NCBI GenBank assembly: GCA_022376515.1
Contig: WTXI01000006.1
Location: 558,001-622,000 of the forward strand
Length of the DNA: 64,000 bases
Source: Lactifluus volemus
Taxonomy: Eukaryota; Basidiomycota; Agaricomycetes; Russulales; Russulaceae
Direction of reading: 5' to 3'
Position 1 is the first letter of the stretch. Each line of letters begins with the position of its first letter. This document shows, piece after piece, positions 13,002-25,400 of the stretch. The notes under the pieces are model-generated. The model saw nothing but the letters and a program-made list of their open reading frames with translations, ran no database searches and was not told where the DNA came from. Position numbers and translations under genes: made by a program.

Positions 13002-14160
13002 ATGCCCGTTCCCATGCCCTCATCGCCATCATACTTTATTCTTCCTGACCTTTTCTCCCTCTCGGCTGCATTTCACGATGCCACAAACCCTTTCTGGAAG
13101 CGTGCTTCTGCAGAGTCCAGGCGTTGGGTCAATAGCTATGCCGTATTCACGGACCGCCGCCGCGCATTTTTCTTCCAAGGCCAGAGCGAACTCTTGAGTT
13201 CACACTGCTACCCATATGCAGGCTATGAAGAATTTCGTACCTGCTGCGATCTCATAAACCTATTATTCGTCATCGACGAACTCAGCGACGAGCAGTGCTA
13301 TGGCGATGCTCGTCTCACGGGTGACATCTTTTTACAAGCCATGCGAGATCCCACCTGGTCCGATGGATCCAAGCTTGCTCAAATGACTGCTGAGTGAGTT
13401 CATCAGATTATTATCCAAATATCACATCTAATTGTATCCTTGAAAGTTTCCGAGCGCGCATGATTACGACAGTAAAGCCAAAAACGTTTCGTCGTTTTCT
13501 TGAACATTGTGACGCGTACATCGAGTCTGTTGTTCAGGAGGCTGGATTACGAGACCATGGGGACGTCCTTGAACTCGAGGAATACATTCGACTCCGCCGC
13601 GAGAATAGTGCCGTTCGCGTTTGCTTCGGCATGATTTCATATATCTTGGGCATAGACCTTCCCGACGATGTTTTTGAAGACCCGACGTTTCAAAAAATCT
13701 ATTATTGCGCCGTGGACATGGTTTGTTGGGCAAATGTCAGTAAAAAAAAATGTTTGCGTACTCACCAATCGCTGAGCTGATGATTTTGTCTTTTTATCAC
13801 CAGGACCTATACTCGTATAACATGGAACTAAACAGTGGTTTGGAAGGCAACAACTTTATCACCGTCCTGATGAGGACGCAACATATGGACATCCAAGCCG
13901 CGTGCGATTTTGTTGGGAGGCACTACAAACAACTCATGGACGACTTTTTGTCGGCCAAGGCCTCCTTGCGGTCGTTTGGGCCTAAGGTTGATGTTGACGT
14001 CAAACGGTACATCGAGGCTTGCCAACATTGGCCAGCCGGCAATCTGGTATGGAGCTTCGAAACGCCCAGATATTTTGGCGCACGCCGCGACCAGATCCTC
14101 CGTACTCGTATCGTTCCACTGAAACCTCTGGAGCGCGAACCCTTTAAAGAAGACGAGTAA
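13002..14160 (+). CDS. Sesquiterpene synthase (class I, trichodiene/pentalenene-like)
   Basis: Class I terpene cyclases ionise farnesyl diphosphate with Mg2+ and cyclise it to sesquiterpenes. Three exons (13002-13393, 13447-13735, 13804-14160) give 345 residues, the standard length for basidiomycete enzymes. The aspartate-rich motif is DELSDE at residues 92-97, an Asp-Glu variant. The NSE triad is N227-D228-L-Y-S231-Y-N-M-E235, split exactly after N227 by the second intron. A C-terminal RY pair occurs in SFETPRYFG. The phase of every intron is consistent and no base is missing. Neighbours are housekeeping genes; no P450, reductase or transporter is next to it, so any product is either unmodified or modified by enzymes encoded elsewhere. 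Cyclisation specificity cannot be read from the sequence. Confidence 0.9.
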
Positions 14161-14251
14161 AGATGGAGCCGAAACTTTCTATGGAACGTATTTTATTTTT
14201 TTGGTCCAGAGGGGGATATTGTCAAAGTGGTGTTTTAGTATATGTTCACAT

Positions 14252-14291
14252 GTCTACTAATACTAATACTAGTACTAATTAGTAATAATAC
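14252..14291. repeat. TACTAA-rich short tandem repeat
   Basis: Several imperfect copies of TACTAA/TACTAG follow the terpene synthase stop codon, ending in an inverted ACTAATTAGT core. It lies in the 3' flank, where it may belong to the 3' end region. It is probably simple sequence of no special function. Confidence 0.5.
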
Positions 14292-14341
14292 AGCGGCGCT
14301 GATCTTTTAGTTCCGTGGCGTGGTTAGTTGGAGCGGGTTCG

Positions 14342-15444
14342 ATGGCCCACTGGCAATCCCATGACCTTTACAAGCACCGTACTTCTTCATTTCTCTTTTC
14401 CTCACCCGATGGGAAGGTCCCCTCAACTGCTCGTAAGGTCCACATCCGTCGCCTTTGCGATATATTGCATCTCTCGATACAACGCCGAGATCTGCCTCGC
14501 GCCCGAAGGGCATTCGCTCTGCTCGCGCGATGCGAGGAGATCGAATGGATGACCATTTGGAAAATCGGTCTTCTCTTACTCACACACGACCCACCGCCAG
14601 AAGGCGGAGATGCTCTCTGCGCGGAGGAGAAGCACATCGATTTTCTTCGGGTCATGATGCTCCAATATCCTGAACAGGTAGGTGCGCGCTCTCTCGCCTT
14701 CAACCTTCTCCTTTGGTTTTCCAAAAAAAAAAAAAAAAAAATTACCCCACCCCACCCCTCCTCACTTCTTTCTCTCCAACCCACTTCTCGATCCTGGCTC
14801 ACCATCTCGCGTTTCTAAGCGCGAATCACTTGTACAGGAGCTAGTGCTATCGTTGGCCCTCTCTGGACGGGAACGAGACGCTCTCGATGAACTCGAACTG
14901 TGCGGATCCCAATTTTGTTTTTGCCTTGTTATTTTATTTTATCTTATTGGTTCGTTGTTACGTGCGGCCAACTCTATGGATATAGCTATCTCCCGTCAAT
15001 TCCGTACCAGGATAATCCAGTACTGCATACGTACGCAGGCCTTATTTGTCTGCGACTGGCACAATGGAACAACAACTTAAGTGGTGACACTCAAGGTACG
15101 CGGGAAGCACCCTAAACATATGGAAACTGTCGAGCTTATTTCCTTGCAAAAAACGCAGAGCAAGGTTCAGACCAGGTTATGCTCAGAGAAGCACGACAAT
15201 ATCTAGAACGTGCTCGGGCGCTTGATCCAGAAGTTGTCCCGCCTGCATTCATCCACAAGGTCCGTCAGCCGTCATGACAGCCCACTAGTTGTATGTCAAC
15301 TAATGCCCCGCATTTTGCTCCGAACTCAATAACCCTTAGTTTACTACGCTAGCACCGGAAGATGACACAGTAGGCAACGAGTCAGATGATGATATGATGG
15401 GAGTAGATTCTAAAGGACAAGGTCGTAAACGGATTCGCATGTGA
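14342..15444 (+). CDS. Rrn11-like RNA polymerase I initiation factor subunit
   Basis: Rrn11-type proteins belong to the core factor that loads Pol I at the rDNA promoter. Five exons (14342-14677, 14838-14899, 14986-15095, 15159-15259, 15340-15444) give 237 residues with consistent phases. The first exon has KVHIRRLCDILHLSIQRRDL, RARRAFALLARCEE and WKIGLLLL, a TPR-like helical pattern. Later exons give YLPSIPYQDNPVLHTYAGL and REARQYLERARALDPEVVPPA. The C-terminus is acidic then basic (DDDMMGVDSKGQGRKRIRM). The assignment to the Rrn11 (PF04090-type) family rests on the KVHIRRL...RA-RAF-LL pattern remembered from fungal members. It could instead be another TPR-like nuclear protein. The first intron is unusually long (160 nt) and contains an 18-nt A run. 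Confidence 0.6.
14724..14741 (+). repeat. 18-nt poly(A) tract inside an intron
   Basis: An uninterrupted run of 18 A on the plus strand sits in the first intron of the Rrn11-like gene, followed by a pyrimidine-rich stretch. It is simple sequence and does not affect coding. Confidence 0.8.
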
Positions 15445-15533
15445 CCCTGATCCTGTCTCCGAGATCCTCTCTTCCTTATGATCATCGATATAACCGCGGA
15501 GCGGCGTATTTAATGTTTCTCCACAGATCAGAC

Positions 15534-18217
15534 TTAATCTGAATCAGATCCCATGTCAATGCTAGGCATCTCTTCGTCTTCCTCCTCCACGGGATTGATA
15601 ACTTCCGATGCTACACCAAAGTGCGGTTCGGACGGACTTAAATCCCCGCTCGTAGATGATGGAGGAATTACGCGTCCCACTACTGGGCGCGCCGTGTCAT
15701 CGGACTCCGAGAAGCGGATGTCTTGGCTGAAACTCGGGGTGGAGAAACTCTACTTGTGGGTAAGGGGGATGGCACCTTGGAAAAACTAGCGCTGGCCAGC
15801 GGATTGGGGTCGGGATGTGGTGGGGATGCCAACGCTGGTGATGCCTGAACCGTTGGTTGGTGTTCTGCACGCGTGAATCCTGCGATATCTGATGGATCAT
15901 TGACGCTGATGCGAAACTCTCCCGAATTCCCTGTTCCTCTGCACTCTCCTCGGCGCGGAACAAAGACACTGATCCAATATGTGGGAGAGACCGTACAAGT
16001 GGCGGAACGCGGGGATGAAGAAGTCGATCAAGTTCTCTCAGGGTTGAAGTAGAAGGTGTGCTCTTTAAGAACAGTGGTGAGCAAATTTATAGCCAGACAT
16101 GCGTACGTAACTCACGGGGTCATCAAGGGGCTCCAGAAGTTCGCGTATGATCAAGCCCAAGTTCTCGCCCATTGTATTCTGAGCATCAGCGCCAAGATCT
16201 AGAGATGCGACTTGCAGCCCGCGCAACATCCGGGCATGAAATGTCGGGTCGTGTGAAAGTTGAGCAGCGTCCAAGTAAGAGAACGACAGGCTGAGACTAA
16301 GTAACACACGACTGGCAAGCGAAAAGATGCTTGGAGCGAGGCATGGATTACGAAGAACCATTCGGAGGGCTAGACCGTGAGCATCATTAAGAGCTAATCG
16401 AAGACAGGATGGACGTCATGACATACTGTCTAGCGTGGCTAATACCATCTCCCTGTGCGCGGAGGTTGGGCATATGACGTTAGTTGTGACCTTGAATATT
16501 TCATCTCCTGCATAATCATGTGTTCGTTTTCTGCCCTTCCGGCTCTTGCTGCTTATAGTCGATGCAGGATCAGTCCTTATGTCTGGCTGTGTCGGCAAGA
16601 GGAGCGAGAGGGTAGATAGAAGAACCTTAGTGATTCGATTCGGTGTCACGGGGAAGTGTATAGTGTGCACGTTAGTCAAAAGTGACATTAGAGCTCGCAG
16701 AAGTGGAACATTTTGACTTCTAAAGGGTCCAGATGAGTATCGTAGTTGCCTGATCTTGGCGGCAAGGTGCACCACGACTTACGTCGAAGGAGGCTGCTCA
16801 AGATGAAACAATAGGATATTGCACATGCTGTGCATGCGGCGTGAGGTGACGGTTTGCGCTAAATGAAGGGGCCAAAGTCAATAGAAGGGAAGGGGAGAGA
16901 TCGCTCCAACATACCAGACGGCAAGTCTAGACAGTAGGTCACTGCCAAGAGCGCGGTTCTCTGGAGTAGCGGCCGATTCCATCGCACGAAGAGAAGGGTC
17001 GGTCTGTCCGTCTTCCTGGAAAATGTTGGTCAGATACGTAATGGCCGTGGGAGATCCGCGCGAACCTTGTCACCATCGTAGGTGCAACTCAACAATGCTT
17101 GACTGAAGCCTACAAGGGCACCCAAGGGCAATTGGATGGCCCTGGAAGTCGTAGACCTGATATGCATTTAGTTAATGCTGACACAAGTCAAAAGAGCACA
17201 GATATACATTAGGAGATCGCAGAGCGCGAGAACGGCACATCGCAGGCGATGAATATTAGAGGAACAGACACCACTATATCTTCCTTGTCAATGTGGGACT
17301 GATACTGTCTGGGGGGACCCATATTGGCTGGACCTTCTTTCAGTAAACCAATCGAATACTAGATAGTTGACCAGACCATCGTGAGGGTATGTCGTCCTAG
17401 CCGCGTAAAGTGAGGCCCAGCCCATGGACAGAACCTCGTCCACCGACTTTCTCCACAAGCTGACCGCACCGACCTTTCCTCCAGTAAGAGGAAGAACTGA
17501 ATACAAACGGGACGAGGCTTGAACAAGTGGACCGTCGCTTGGTTGTCCCGCTGAGCCGTTGAACACTCTGATACATAGTGCGGACAGCCGTCCATGGAGA
17601 GCCTTATAAAGAGTCGGGTACAGCGGGACCAACACCGACAGGGCATCGAAGGCAAGCAACTAAAGGAGGTGTGAGCAAGTATAATGGAAAGGTGTTGCAT
17701 TGACTGACCTTCAACTCACGGCTTGGGTGATCCTCGGCGAAATGGACAAGCGCGAGGCTGAACTTGGGAACATTGGGGGACGCAACTTGTCTCTGAAACT
17801 CGGGAATATCGATTGCAACCGAGAATATGTGAGTGAGAAGGCGCGTAGCTGCCTTTAAGGTTGGCAAAGGCTCTTGTTTCTTATGCAGAGTGAGATGGAT
17901 GAGGAGAAGGTATGGATAGACACACGGACTGAAAGTAAAGGCAAGGCCGCGCTGACCCAGCTCCGAGAGTTTTCTAATAACAGTTCTCGGGAAAATATGG
18001 CAGTTTGACACGCGATAGAAAGACCGGCCCAGCGTGCGCCAGGATGTTTTGAATGAACTAAAGAGTTGATACGCGTTAACCATTTTTGAAGGTGTGGAGA
18101 AGGTTGGAGATGTTGCGGAGACAAGAACTGAATGACATAAGGTAAATTCAGGACAGCAGCATTATCTGACGCTAGTTGAAGCTGTAAGAATGTTTTGAGG
18201 GGGTGCGATATGGACAT
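15534..18217 (-). CDS. RIX1: Pre-rRNA-processing protein RIX1 (PELP1 family)
   Basis: Rix1 works with Ipi1, Ipi3 and Rea1 in late nucleolar/nucleoplasmic maturation of the 60S subunit (ITS2 removal, particle release). Start at 18217 gives MSISHPLKTFLQLQL, then KWLTRINSLVHSKHPGARWAG, the conserved RIX1 N-domain, then EPLPTLKAATRLLTHIFS, IPEFQRQVASPNVPKFS and LVPLYPTLYKALHGRLSALC. TGGKVGAVSLWRKSVDE, NIHRLRCAVLALCDLL and LPLGALVGFSQALLSCTYD follow. The C-terminus is acidic (EEEDEEMPSIDMGSDSD), as in PELP1. Introns of about 50 nt keep phase through the N-terminal half. Exon joints near 16900 and 15740 are unclear and may hide missing bases. The start codon lies only 86 bp after the stop of the uL2m gene on the same strand. 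Confidence 0.85.
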
Positions 18218-18303
18218 GACATGAAGTTTGTTAACGAGGTGTATTTTAGTGGATAGGCGACGACCGGGCCGACAATTATGGTACTTTATCAAGTCTAAAG
18301 AGT

Positions 18304-19506
18304 TCAACGTGCTCTCTTCTCCACACCTCTCGGACGCTCGCGAACCACCATCTTGTTGCTGCCTTTGGGGCCTTTAGGTCCTGGCTTGCGTGTTCGCTTG
18401 CCTTTTGTCAGCCAGCCCCAGATAGACCGAGGGTGCTTGTTGGATTTAGACTTGCCACGACCGCCTCCGTGGGGATGGTCAACACTATGAGATTATGAGT
18501 TATGGCCGCAGATAGTGGGTAGAGGAAAGAAACTTACGCATTCATGGCAACACCACGCACGTGGGGTCTCCGGCCAAGCCATCGTGCACGCCCCGCCTTG
18601 CCTAAGCTCCTGCCCTTCCAGAGTGGGTTACTGACCTTCCCAATAGTCGCGACACAATCTTGGAGTACTCTCCGTACTTCTCCGCTTTGTAAACGTACAT
18701 GAGTGTACTTTCCACTATCTTCATGTACAACGACTTGGCCAAACGAGCCAGCCGAGCGGACAAGAATACCGCGGCCCTCAGGTTTGAGCGATATCGAATG
18801 AATGATGGTACCTGCCGGTATCAGACGGAGGGGAAGAACGTTTCCTGGCATGACTGTTCGTGCGCGTAGGAGGCCGATAGCGAGGGACGATGACATAGAT
18901 GCAAAGTCATTGTCATCCATCGCCATTCCCTTTCCCCGGATCTTCTTCGATCTATGAATCCTTCAACAAGTCCATCGGGGATACCCTTTCTGAAGCTTTC
19001 CACTATATGTCCTGCCCGTAGGCCTTCGCAAGCCAGGATATAGCTCCATTTCTTCACGCCTTCGGCATTGGGGTCCCGGTTTTTTATGAGGGCAATATGA
19101 GCAGAGCGGTTGGGGTCATATTCAATGCGTACAACGTCGTGTGGTCCGGGTTCTGTACGCATAAAATCAACAAGCCGGATGCGCCTTTTATGACCGCCGC
19201 CTCGGGAGCGAACGGTGATGCGGCCCTTGGAATTTCGACCGCCCTTTTTGCGTAGTGCGACGGTAAGCAAACGCAAGGGCCTACCCTGGTAAAGATGTGG
19301 GTTAAGAGGGCGACGAAGGTGACGGATTCCGGGCGTTATAGGTTTGTATGTTTTAAATTGGGTAGAAGTGCGTGACAAAGCGGCGTTGATATCGGTCGGA
19401 CGCTGTTCTAGGGTAACCTCGGTCGCATATCTCCTCAAAAAAGTGGGAATGCAACGCGTTGACAGGACCGGAAGAGCCCAACAGCTGCGAGATGGCCAAG
19501 GGACAT
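18304..19506 (-). CDS. RML2: Mitochondrial large-subunit ribosomal protein uL2m
   Basis: uL2 organises the peptidyl-transferase centre of the ribosome; here it is the organellar form. Start at 19506 gives [20 protein letters not shown], a basic leader, followed by [13 protein letters not shown]. The body has [55 protein letters not shown] and [20 protein letters not shown]. The C-terminal exon (18304-18484, after a 53-nt intron at 18485-18537) has [15 protein letters not shown], containing the conserved HGGGRG loop with the catalytically important histidine, and ends KKxR-rich. Two single bases seem missing, in a T run near 19437-19442 and near 18940-18945 ([16 protein letters not shown]). 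Confidence 0.92.
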
Positions 19507-19850
19507 GAACTTGTGCTGGAAAGTTAGTGTAAAATTATGTAATGAGATCTCTGAGAGAGTAACGATCAACCCATGCTTAGCACAGAAGGCGGAACGGAAT
19601 CAATCTATCAATATTGTCTATATCTCTATGATCAACTAGTTACTTGTATCTGTTACTTTACTACTAGGTTCAACTCGAGTTAGAGGGCGTCTTATCTTCC
19701 ACGTGGCCCACACTAATAGTATGCTTATAAGCGGCAACGTTGCATCATCCTTCCTCCTTTTGCTCCGTGACCCCACTTGGTTCCTACTCTGCCACGATTG
19801 TTCACGTTTGCACGACACTCTCCTTCGTTCTTGCTTGAATAGCTATTGTG

Positions 19851-20897
19851 ATGACTATCTTGTTCAGGGATATCAGATTCTATGGTTATAGTACGTACCA
19901 AACAAAAACCAACTACAGCTATTCACTGTTTTCCGTATTAGCTGCCGTGATGCTCCTCTCCGGAGGGGTTCTGGGGATATCCGCCTACTTTGCATCCATA
20001 TTTCTGCCAAATCTAAAACGTACGTGGTCACTTCACTCACATGAATTTTTAGTTCAAGTGTAATGGCTTAGATGATTTCTCCATCTTTGCTTTGATACCT
20101 CCGTCATGGACTATATTCATACTCCTAATACTGTGCGTTCATCCCTTTAAGGTTCCTCATTTCTCACGTATCTATCTCACGCTCCTCAACGACTTTAGCT
20201 TGGTATCCTCCACGCCTCGCGCAGATGCAATTTTCCTCTTAATTTCAGGCATTCTTGGCTCAGTAAGTCGTTGGTCTCTCCACGCAAACATCTATTAATG
20301 TGCACTGGTACCAGCTTTGGCATCGTGGTCTTCGTGAGGTTTCTCGGCTTATTCTTCTTAATCGTCGACTCACTGCAGATATAGTGACACGCTTGGCGCA
20401 ATCCAATGTGATGTCCTCGGAGATGCAAGGATAAACACGAAAAATGGCACCAGTCAGTGATCCCCCCTTAAAACATTCACTCTTTAGCATCGTCTAACGG
20501 ACATCTAGTATCCGCCCGGACGTACTGCGATTTGTCCAAGGTCGTTGAGGCATTTTCATGGGCTACCTTTTGCTTGCGTACGTCTTTTTTCCCTTGTTTT
20601 TACCTCTCTGATACAAAGTGCCTCTCAGTGACACTGTGCTTCATTTTTATCGTGATTCTTGCCACCCGCTCGGTGGCCATGCAACGGCCTTTTATCTGGA
20701 GAGAGGATATCAGAGAACTACCGTGGTTCGGAGAATGGCCTGGCTATCCGGGATACGGTTATTCGTCACAATATGGACGTGGTGGCTACCCCCGTTCTTA
20801 CTCACAGTACCCAACTAGCACTTATGGGGGCAACTTCATCCATCAACCCGGGCAAGGAATGTTTATTCAGCCCCATCGAGTCCCGACAATGATGTGA
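19851..20897 (+). CDS. MARVEL-like tetraspan membrane protein
   Basis: The gene encodes a small four-pass membrane protein. Hydrophobic segments are SVLAAVMLLSGGVLGISAYF, FALIPPSWTIFILLIL, AIFLLISGILGS and, after splicing, TLCFIFIVILATRS. Splicing links NLK to HDFSIFALIPPSW and gives LGAIQCDVLGDARINTKNGT, a Cys-containing extracellular loop. The cytosolic tail begins RPFIWREDIRELPWFGEWPGYPGYG and is rich in Tyr, Gly, Pro and Ser. This arrangement recalls the MARVEL-type tetraspan proteins common in Agaricomycetes. Function is unknown. One splice junction near 20272-20330 does not keep phase, so a missing base is likely there. At least six exons. Confidence 0.6.
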
Positions 20898-21168
20898 TCA
20901 AACTGATCAACTTGCTTGAAAAAGAAGATAAGAAAGAGAAAGAGGATGTAGTGTGATTGAGTGTACTATATGTGTAGTAGCAGAACGATATGTTTTACGT
21001 GTTTTATGTACGTCCGACTTTGCTACCTGGAATGTCCGGGGCCGGGGTCCCGACGCTGTGATGGCTAGAACCTTGACTTTACACCAACACAATTTCTTGA
21101 CTGGACTCGCCTTCGAGACAGGATCTTTTTCACACCACGAAAGGAAAAGACTTTAATCACGCTACGCT

Positions 21169-22336
21169 ATGGAGGAAGACTTTGGTTCATCAATATGGGC
21201 TACCCAGACGTCCGGTACAGCGTCGTTGTCGTCCCCGTTTTTTTCGACCTTTCCTCAGACACCACCCACGATCAACCAGCTTGATGATTTGGGGGGCTTT
21301 GGGACCCAAGAAAATGCTGCTGCGCAAGGGGATGACGACGACGAATTTGGAGATTTTGGTGAATTCGGTCATGCGGAGGGCACGACTGAGGACTTTGCAG
21401 ATAGCAGTCACCTCAGTGTGTCGCTGCCAGTGACTGACTCTTCCCATGGGACGAGGGGCTGCATCGCTTTGATCCACAACAGCCGCGATCTATGTTAGAG
21501 GGCAGATCGAAGAAATTTTAGGAGCCCTCTGGGATGGCGATGACCTGAGTGAGGCCCTGACGGACGAGGACGTGCGTGAAGTAGGTGGTCTTGCCCAGAT
21601 ACTGGTAACGCCAGATAGGTGATACACCCTTTGCTTGAATGTTGCAGAGTTGGCGACTCACACATCGATAGTCGCGCGCTCTACGAGTCGCTCTTTCAGA
21701 AAACGCCTCCGTCTGCTCATCCCCCAAATTGGACACGCTCACGGATCCGAAGACAGCACCTCATCACGCTAGGCATCCCCGTCAATCTTGACGAAGTTCT
21801 TCCTCATGCGGGGGGCAAAGCTTTACCTACGCTGCACATCAGTACGCGACCCGTCTCAGCTCCCCCGGTACCCCGAAACGGGGCCCAGGCAACAAGCGGC
21901 CGCGCGTCACTTCGTAATTCAAGGCGGGGAGCCCAGTCAGTGTTACACCAGCACCTGAAACTTCTCGGAAAGGAGCCGTCTCGCAGTTAGGACTAGGTCC
22001 AAAGCCACAACTGGACGAGCAGAGAATTGCAGAACTTCTCGCGCTGACTCCAGGTACGCATTTTATTTACGAACTTCTGCGAGGGTTATACTAAACTATG
22101 TGATAGACCAACTATCTCTATTGCCGTTGACATCGTTAGAGACTTGCTTATCCGACTTGCGCACGCAAACGCACAATACATCAGCATTACTGACCTACTT
22201 GTTACAAACGAGGGATGCGCTACAACAGGACTCGGAGACTTACAACAGCCTTATTGCAGAACTAGTCGGGGAGGCACAGAAGATGAAGACCATTGTTGGG
22301 AGGACGAATTCACGGCGAGGAAGTGGTGTTATGTAA
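21169..22336 (+). CDS. Laa2-like (YBL010C/DUF5102) trafficking protein
   Basis: Yeast Laa2 partners Laa1 and the AP-1 clathrin adaptor at the trans-Golgi/endosome. The protein here starts MEEDFGSSIWATQTSG and carries an acidic patch with DEFGDFGEFG, the type of acidic-Phe motif that binds AP-1/GGA ear domains. A conserved central part reads IEEILGALWDGDDLSEALT, TDEDVREVGGLAQILVTP and RALYESLFQKTPPSAHPPNW. The C-terminal exon forms a helical region with LLTYLLQTRDALQQDSETYN and ends RRGSGVM. Three single-base losses are inferred near 21445, 21500 and 21928. Family assignment is from memory of the motif order; the acidic-Phe motif and the C-terminal helix are seen directly. Confidence 0.6.
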
Positions 22337-22419
22337 TGAATAAAATACCTCGTCCACGGCACGACGGCCCGATGAGTTGAACGCTATACCGCTCCTTGGT
22401 CGTGTATACAAGTACTGTA

Positions 22420-25400
22420 ATGAATATCTCTCTACCCATTCCTTCAACTGTCCAAAGCGTATCCTTTTCGGTCCTGACTACAGAAGATATTCGACGAATC
22501 TCCGTTAAACAAATCACGAATCCTGTCCTTCTCGATGATTTGAATAGGCCCAACGTTGGGGGCTTGTATGACCCTGCTTTGGGTCCCGTAAATAAGCAAG
22601 ACGTGTTTGTATCACTGCCATTCGTCTCCTCGTGAAACTCGCTCTGATATTCGAATAGCTGCGTAACATGCCGCCAGACGTACTTCACTTGTCCCGGTCA
22701 TTTTGGCCATATCGAACTGCCGGCACCAGTTTTCCATCCGCTCTTTATGAATCATATGTACGTTTTGCTAAGAGCCACATGTTTGTTTTGTCATCATTTC
22801 AAGTTGCCGAGAGCAGAGGTGAGCATCTCAAAATATTCGGATTGTTGGTTTGTCTGAACTCCAGGTTGGCTCATAGTTAATCAAATATGTGGCTAAGCTG
22901 CGTCTTCTCGAACATGGAATGCTGGATGCGGCCTCTGCATTAAACGACTTTCACATCAAGTCCAGGAGCAAGGAACAGGATGCGAGGATCGACGCCGAGG
23001 CTGAAACTCTGGAAGCATTCGAACAACGAGTCCAAGTTTTTGTACAGCTCATCTTACTACGCGCATCAGGTAGCAGGGATGATTATAAACATAGCCTTGT
23101 GTTTCAAGCGCGAAAGGATCTCATTCAAGAAATTCTTAAGGCCTCGGTGCTTAAACGGTGTCAAAATTTAGGTTGCGGCGCGTAAGTCGCGTATTTCACA
23201 ATTGACAACCACAACTAAAAGCCATGCGCTTTAGTCAAAGCTACACTTTCCGAAAGGAAGGTTACACAAAAGTAATCGAATATGACTTGTCGGCGAAGAT
23301 GAAATCAGTAAACGAAGCTCTTGGCTTGCGGCGGCGCGACGTTCTGATATCCTTACCACGAGAACGCACAACAGTTGCAGTGGGTCGTGATGACGGTGAT
23401 AGCAATGGCTCAGATTCTGAAATGGAATCGGAGAGAGGTGAACAGACGTTCTCTGATGAGGAGAGTGGGGATCAGCCTCAGAAAGAGCAGGAGAGCCTCC
23501 CCAGGGCAGCCAACGGTCGAATCAAGAGTGCTCGCGGTCGCAATGAACGAGTCATGGCACCAGAAGAATGCCGAGCTCACCTCCGCTTGCTCTTTGCCAA
23601 CGAAGTAACCCTATGCTCTTTGATTTTCGGTCGGCACGGTCCTCTTTCCCCCGTCATCAACGGCCTTTCCGTCGCGTCCGCGGACATGTTTTTCATGGAC
23701 GTCGTCCCGGTTTCTCCCACACGATTTCGACCGCCCGCGAAGATGGGTGAGACGTTGTTCGAAAACCCTCACAACGACCTCCTCGCAAAAATTCTCACTA
23801 CGTCATACCGTCTACGTGATCTCAACGCGGACTTGCGGGCGGCATCTGCGAAGACATCTTCGATTGATGATGACAGTCGAAGAAAGCTGCTGGGCGCACT
23901 ACTAGAGTCATTAATTCAGCTCCAAGTTGATGTGAACAGCTTCATTGATACTAGTAAGAGCCCAGTGAAACTTAGAAACGGGAAGCTACCTCCTTCTGGT
24001 GTCAAGCAGGTCCTCGAGAAGAAAGAAGGTCTTTTCCGGATGCACATGATGGTGTGTATGCCTTCAAGTTTGCTCGTAGTGCCTGGCTAATGTCTAGCCC
24101 AGGGAAAACGCGTTAATTATGCCGCTCGTTCAGTCATCTCGCCAGATGTCAATATAGAGCCAAACGAGATCGGCGTCCCTCCTGTCTTCGCTCGGAAGTT
24201 GACTTTTCCTGCTCCTGTGACACCCGCAAACTTCCATGAGATGCGGCAGCTTGTCATCAATGGGCCCAAGGTCTATCCCGGGGCAACGATCGTTGAGTAC
24301 GAAGACGGTCATCAGATCTACTTGGTACGTCCGGTGCTCCTTGACTGGCCCGTGCTGATTGGGGTCCTTAGGACAAGTTGACTGTGGAACAAAGGACGGC
24401 GATCGCCAATCAATTGCTTACACCACAAGACGGTAGTCGCGCAGACCGTCATAGGTTTGCTACACGAACTACAACCATCAACAAGAAAGTGTTTCGACAT
24501 TTGCGTGATGGCGACGTGCTCATTCTCAACCGACAACCCACTTTGCACAAACCCAGCATGATGGCACATCGAGCTCGTGTGTTGCACGGAGAAAAGACGA
24601 TCCGCATGCACTATGCCAATTGGTTTGTTCAGATGCGTTCTCTGTCACACGTAGTAAACTGACTTTGTTATTGTAGTAACTCATATAACGGTTCGTTTCC
24701 TGCAGTCATTGGTCACCGGTCTAAGATCGCTGACCGTCTCGTGGACGTACAGCTGACTTTGATGGCGATGGTTTGTCAGTTAATGGATCCTTCTTACCAG
24801 AACTGACTGGCTGCCATAGAAATGAACATTCATTTTCCCCGTAAGCAGAACGTCACTAACACGCAAACCTATCTTCTCACGCACCGAAAGAAAATGAAGT
24901 GGCGCGGGCAGAAGCGATGTTGATAGCTAACACGGACAATCAATACCTGGTGCCGACGTCTGGGAAGCCCCTACGTGGTCTTATCCAAGATCATGTCGTA
25001 GCTGGCGTGTGGATGACCAATCCAGAGACATTTTTTACTCGGGAAGAGTACTTCCAGTTGCTCTACGGGGCTCTCAAACCGGAAGAGTATTCAGTGCATG
25101 ATAACGGACGCCTACTGACGCTCCCACCGACAATATGGAAGCCGAGGCCTTTATGGACAGGCAAACAAATCGTATGCATACTCTCTCCCTCATTTGTGAT
25201 TCGGCGGTTTGATGAAGAATAGATTTCTACCGTTCTATTGAATATCACGCCTGGCCACGCAGAGGGACTTAATCTAAATGCAAAGGCCAAAGTTCCTGGA
25301 ACAGCGTGGGGGCAGGGCTCTTCTGAAGACCAAGTCATATTCATGAATGGAGAGCTCCTTTGCGGAACTCTTGACAAGTCTGCTTTCGGTGCCAGTGACT

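Noticed and set aside
12499..13197. 232-codon plus-strand open frame before the terpene synthase
   Set aside because: It overlaps the synthase start in another frame and shows no family resemblance; the synthase model is far stronger.
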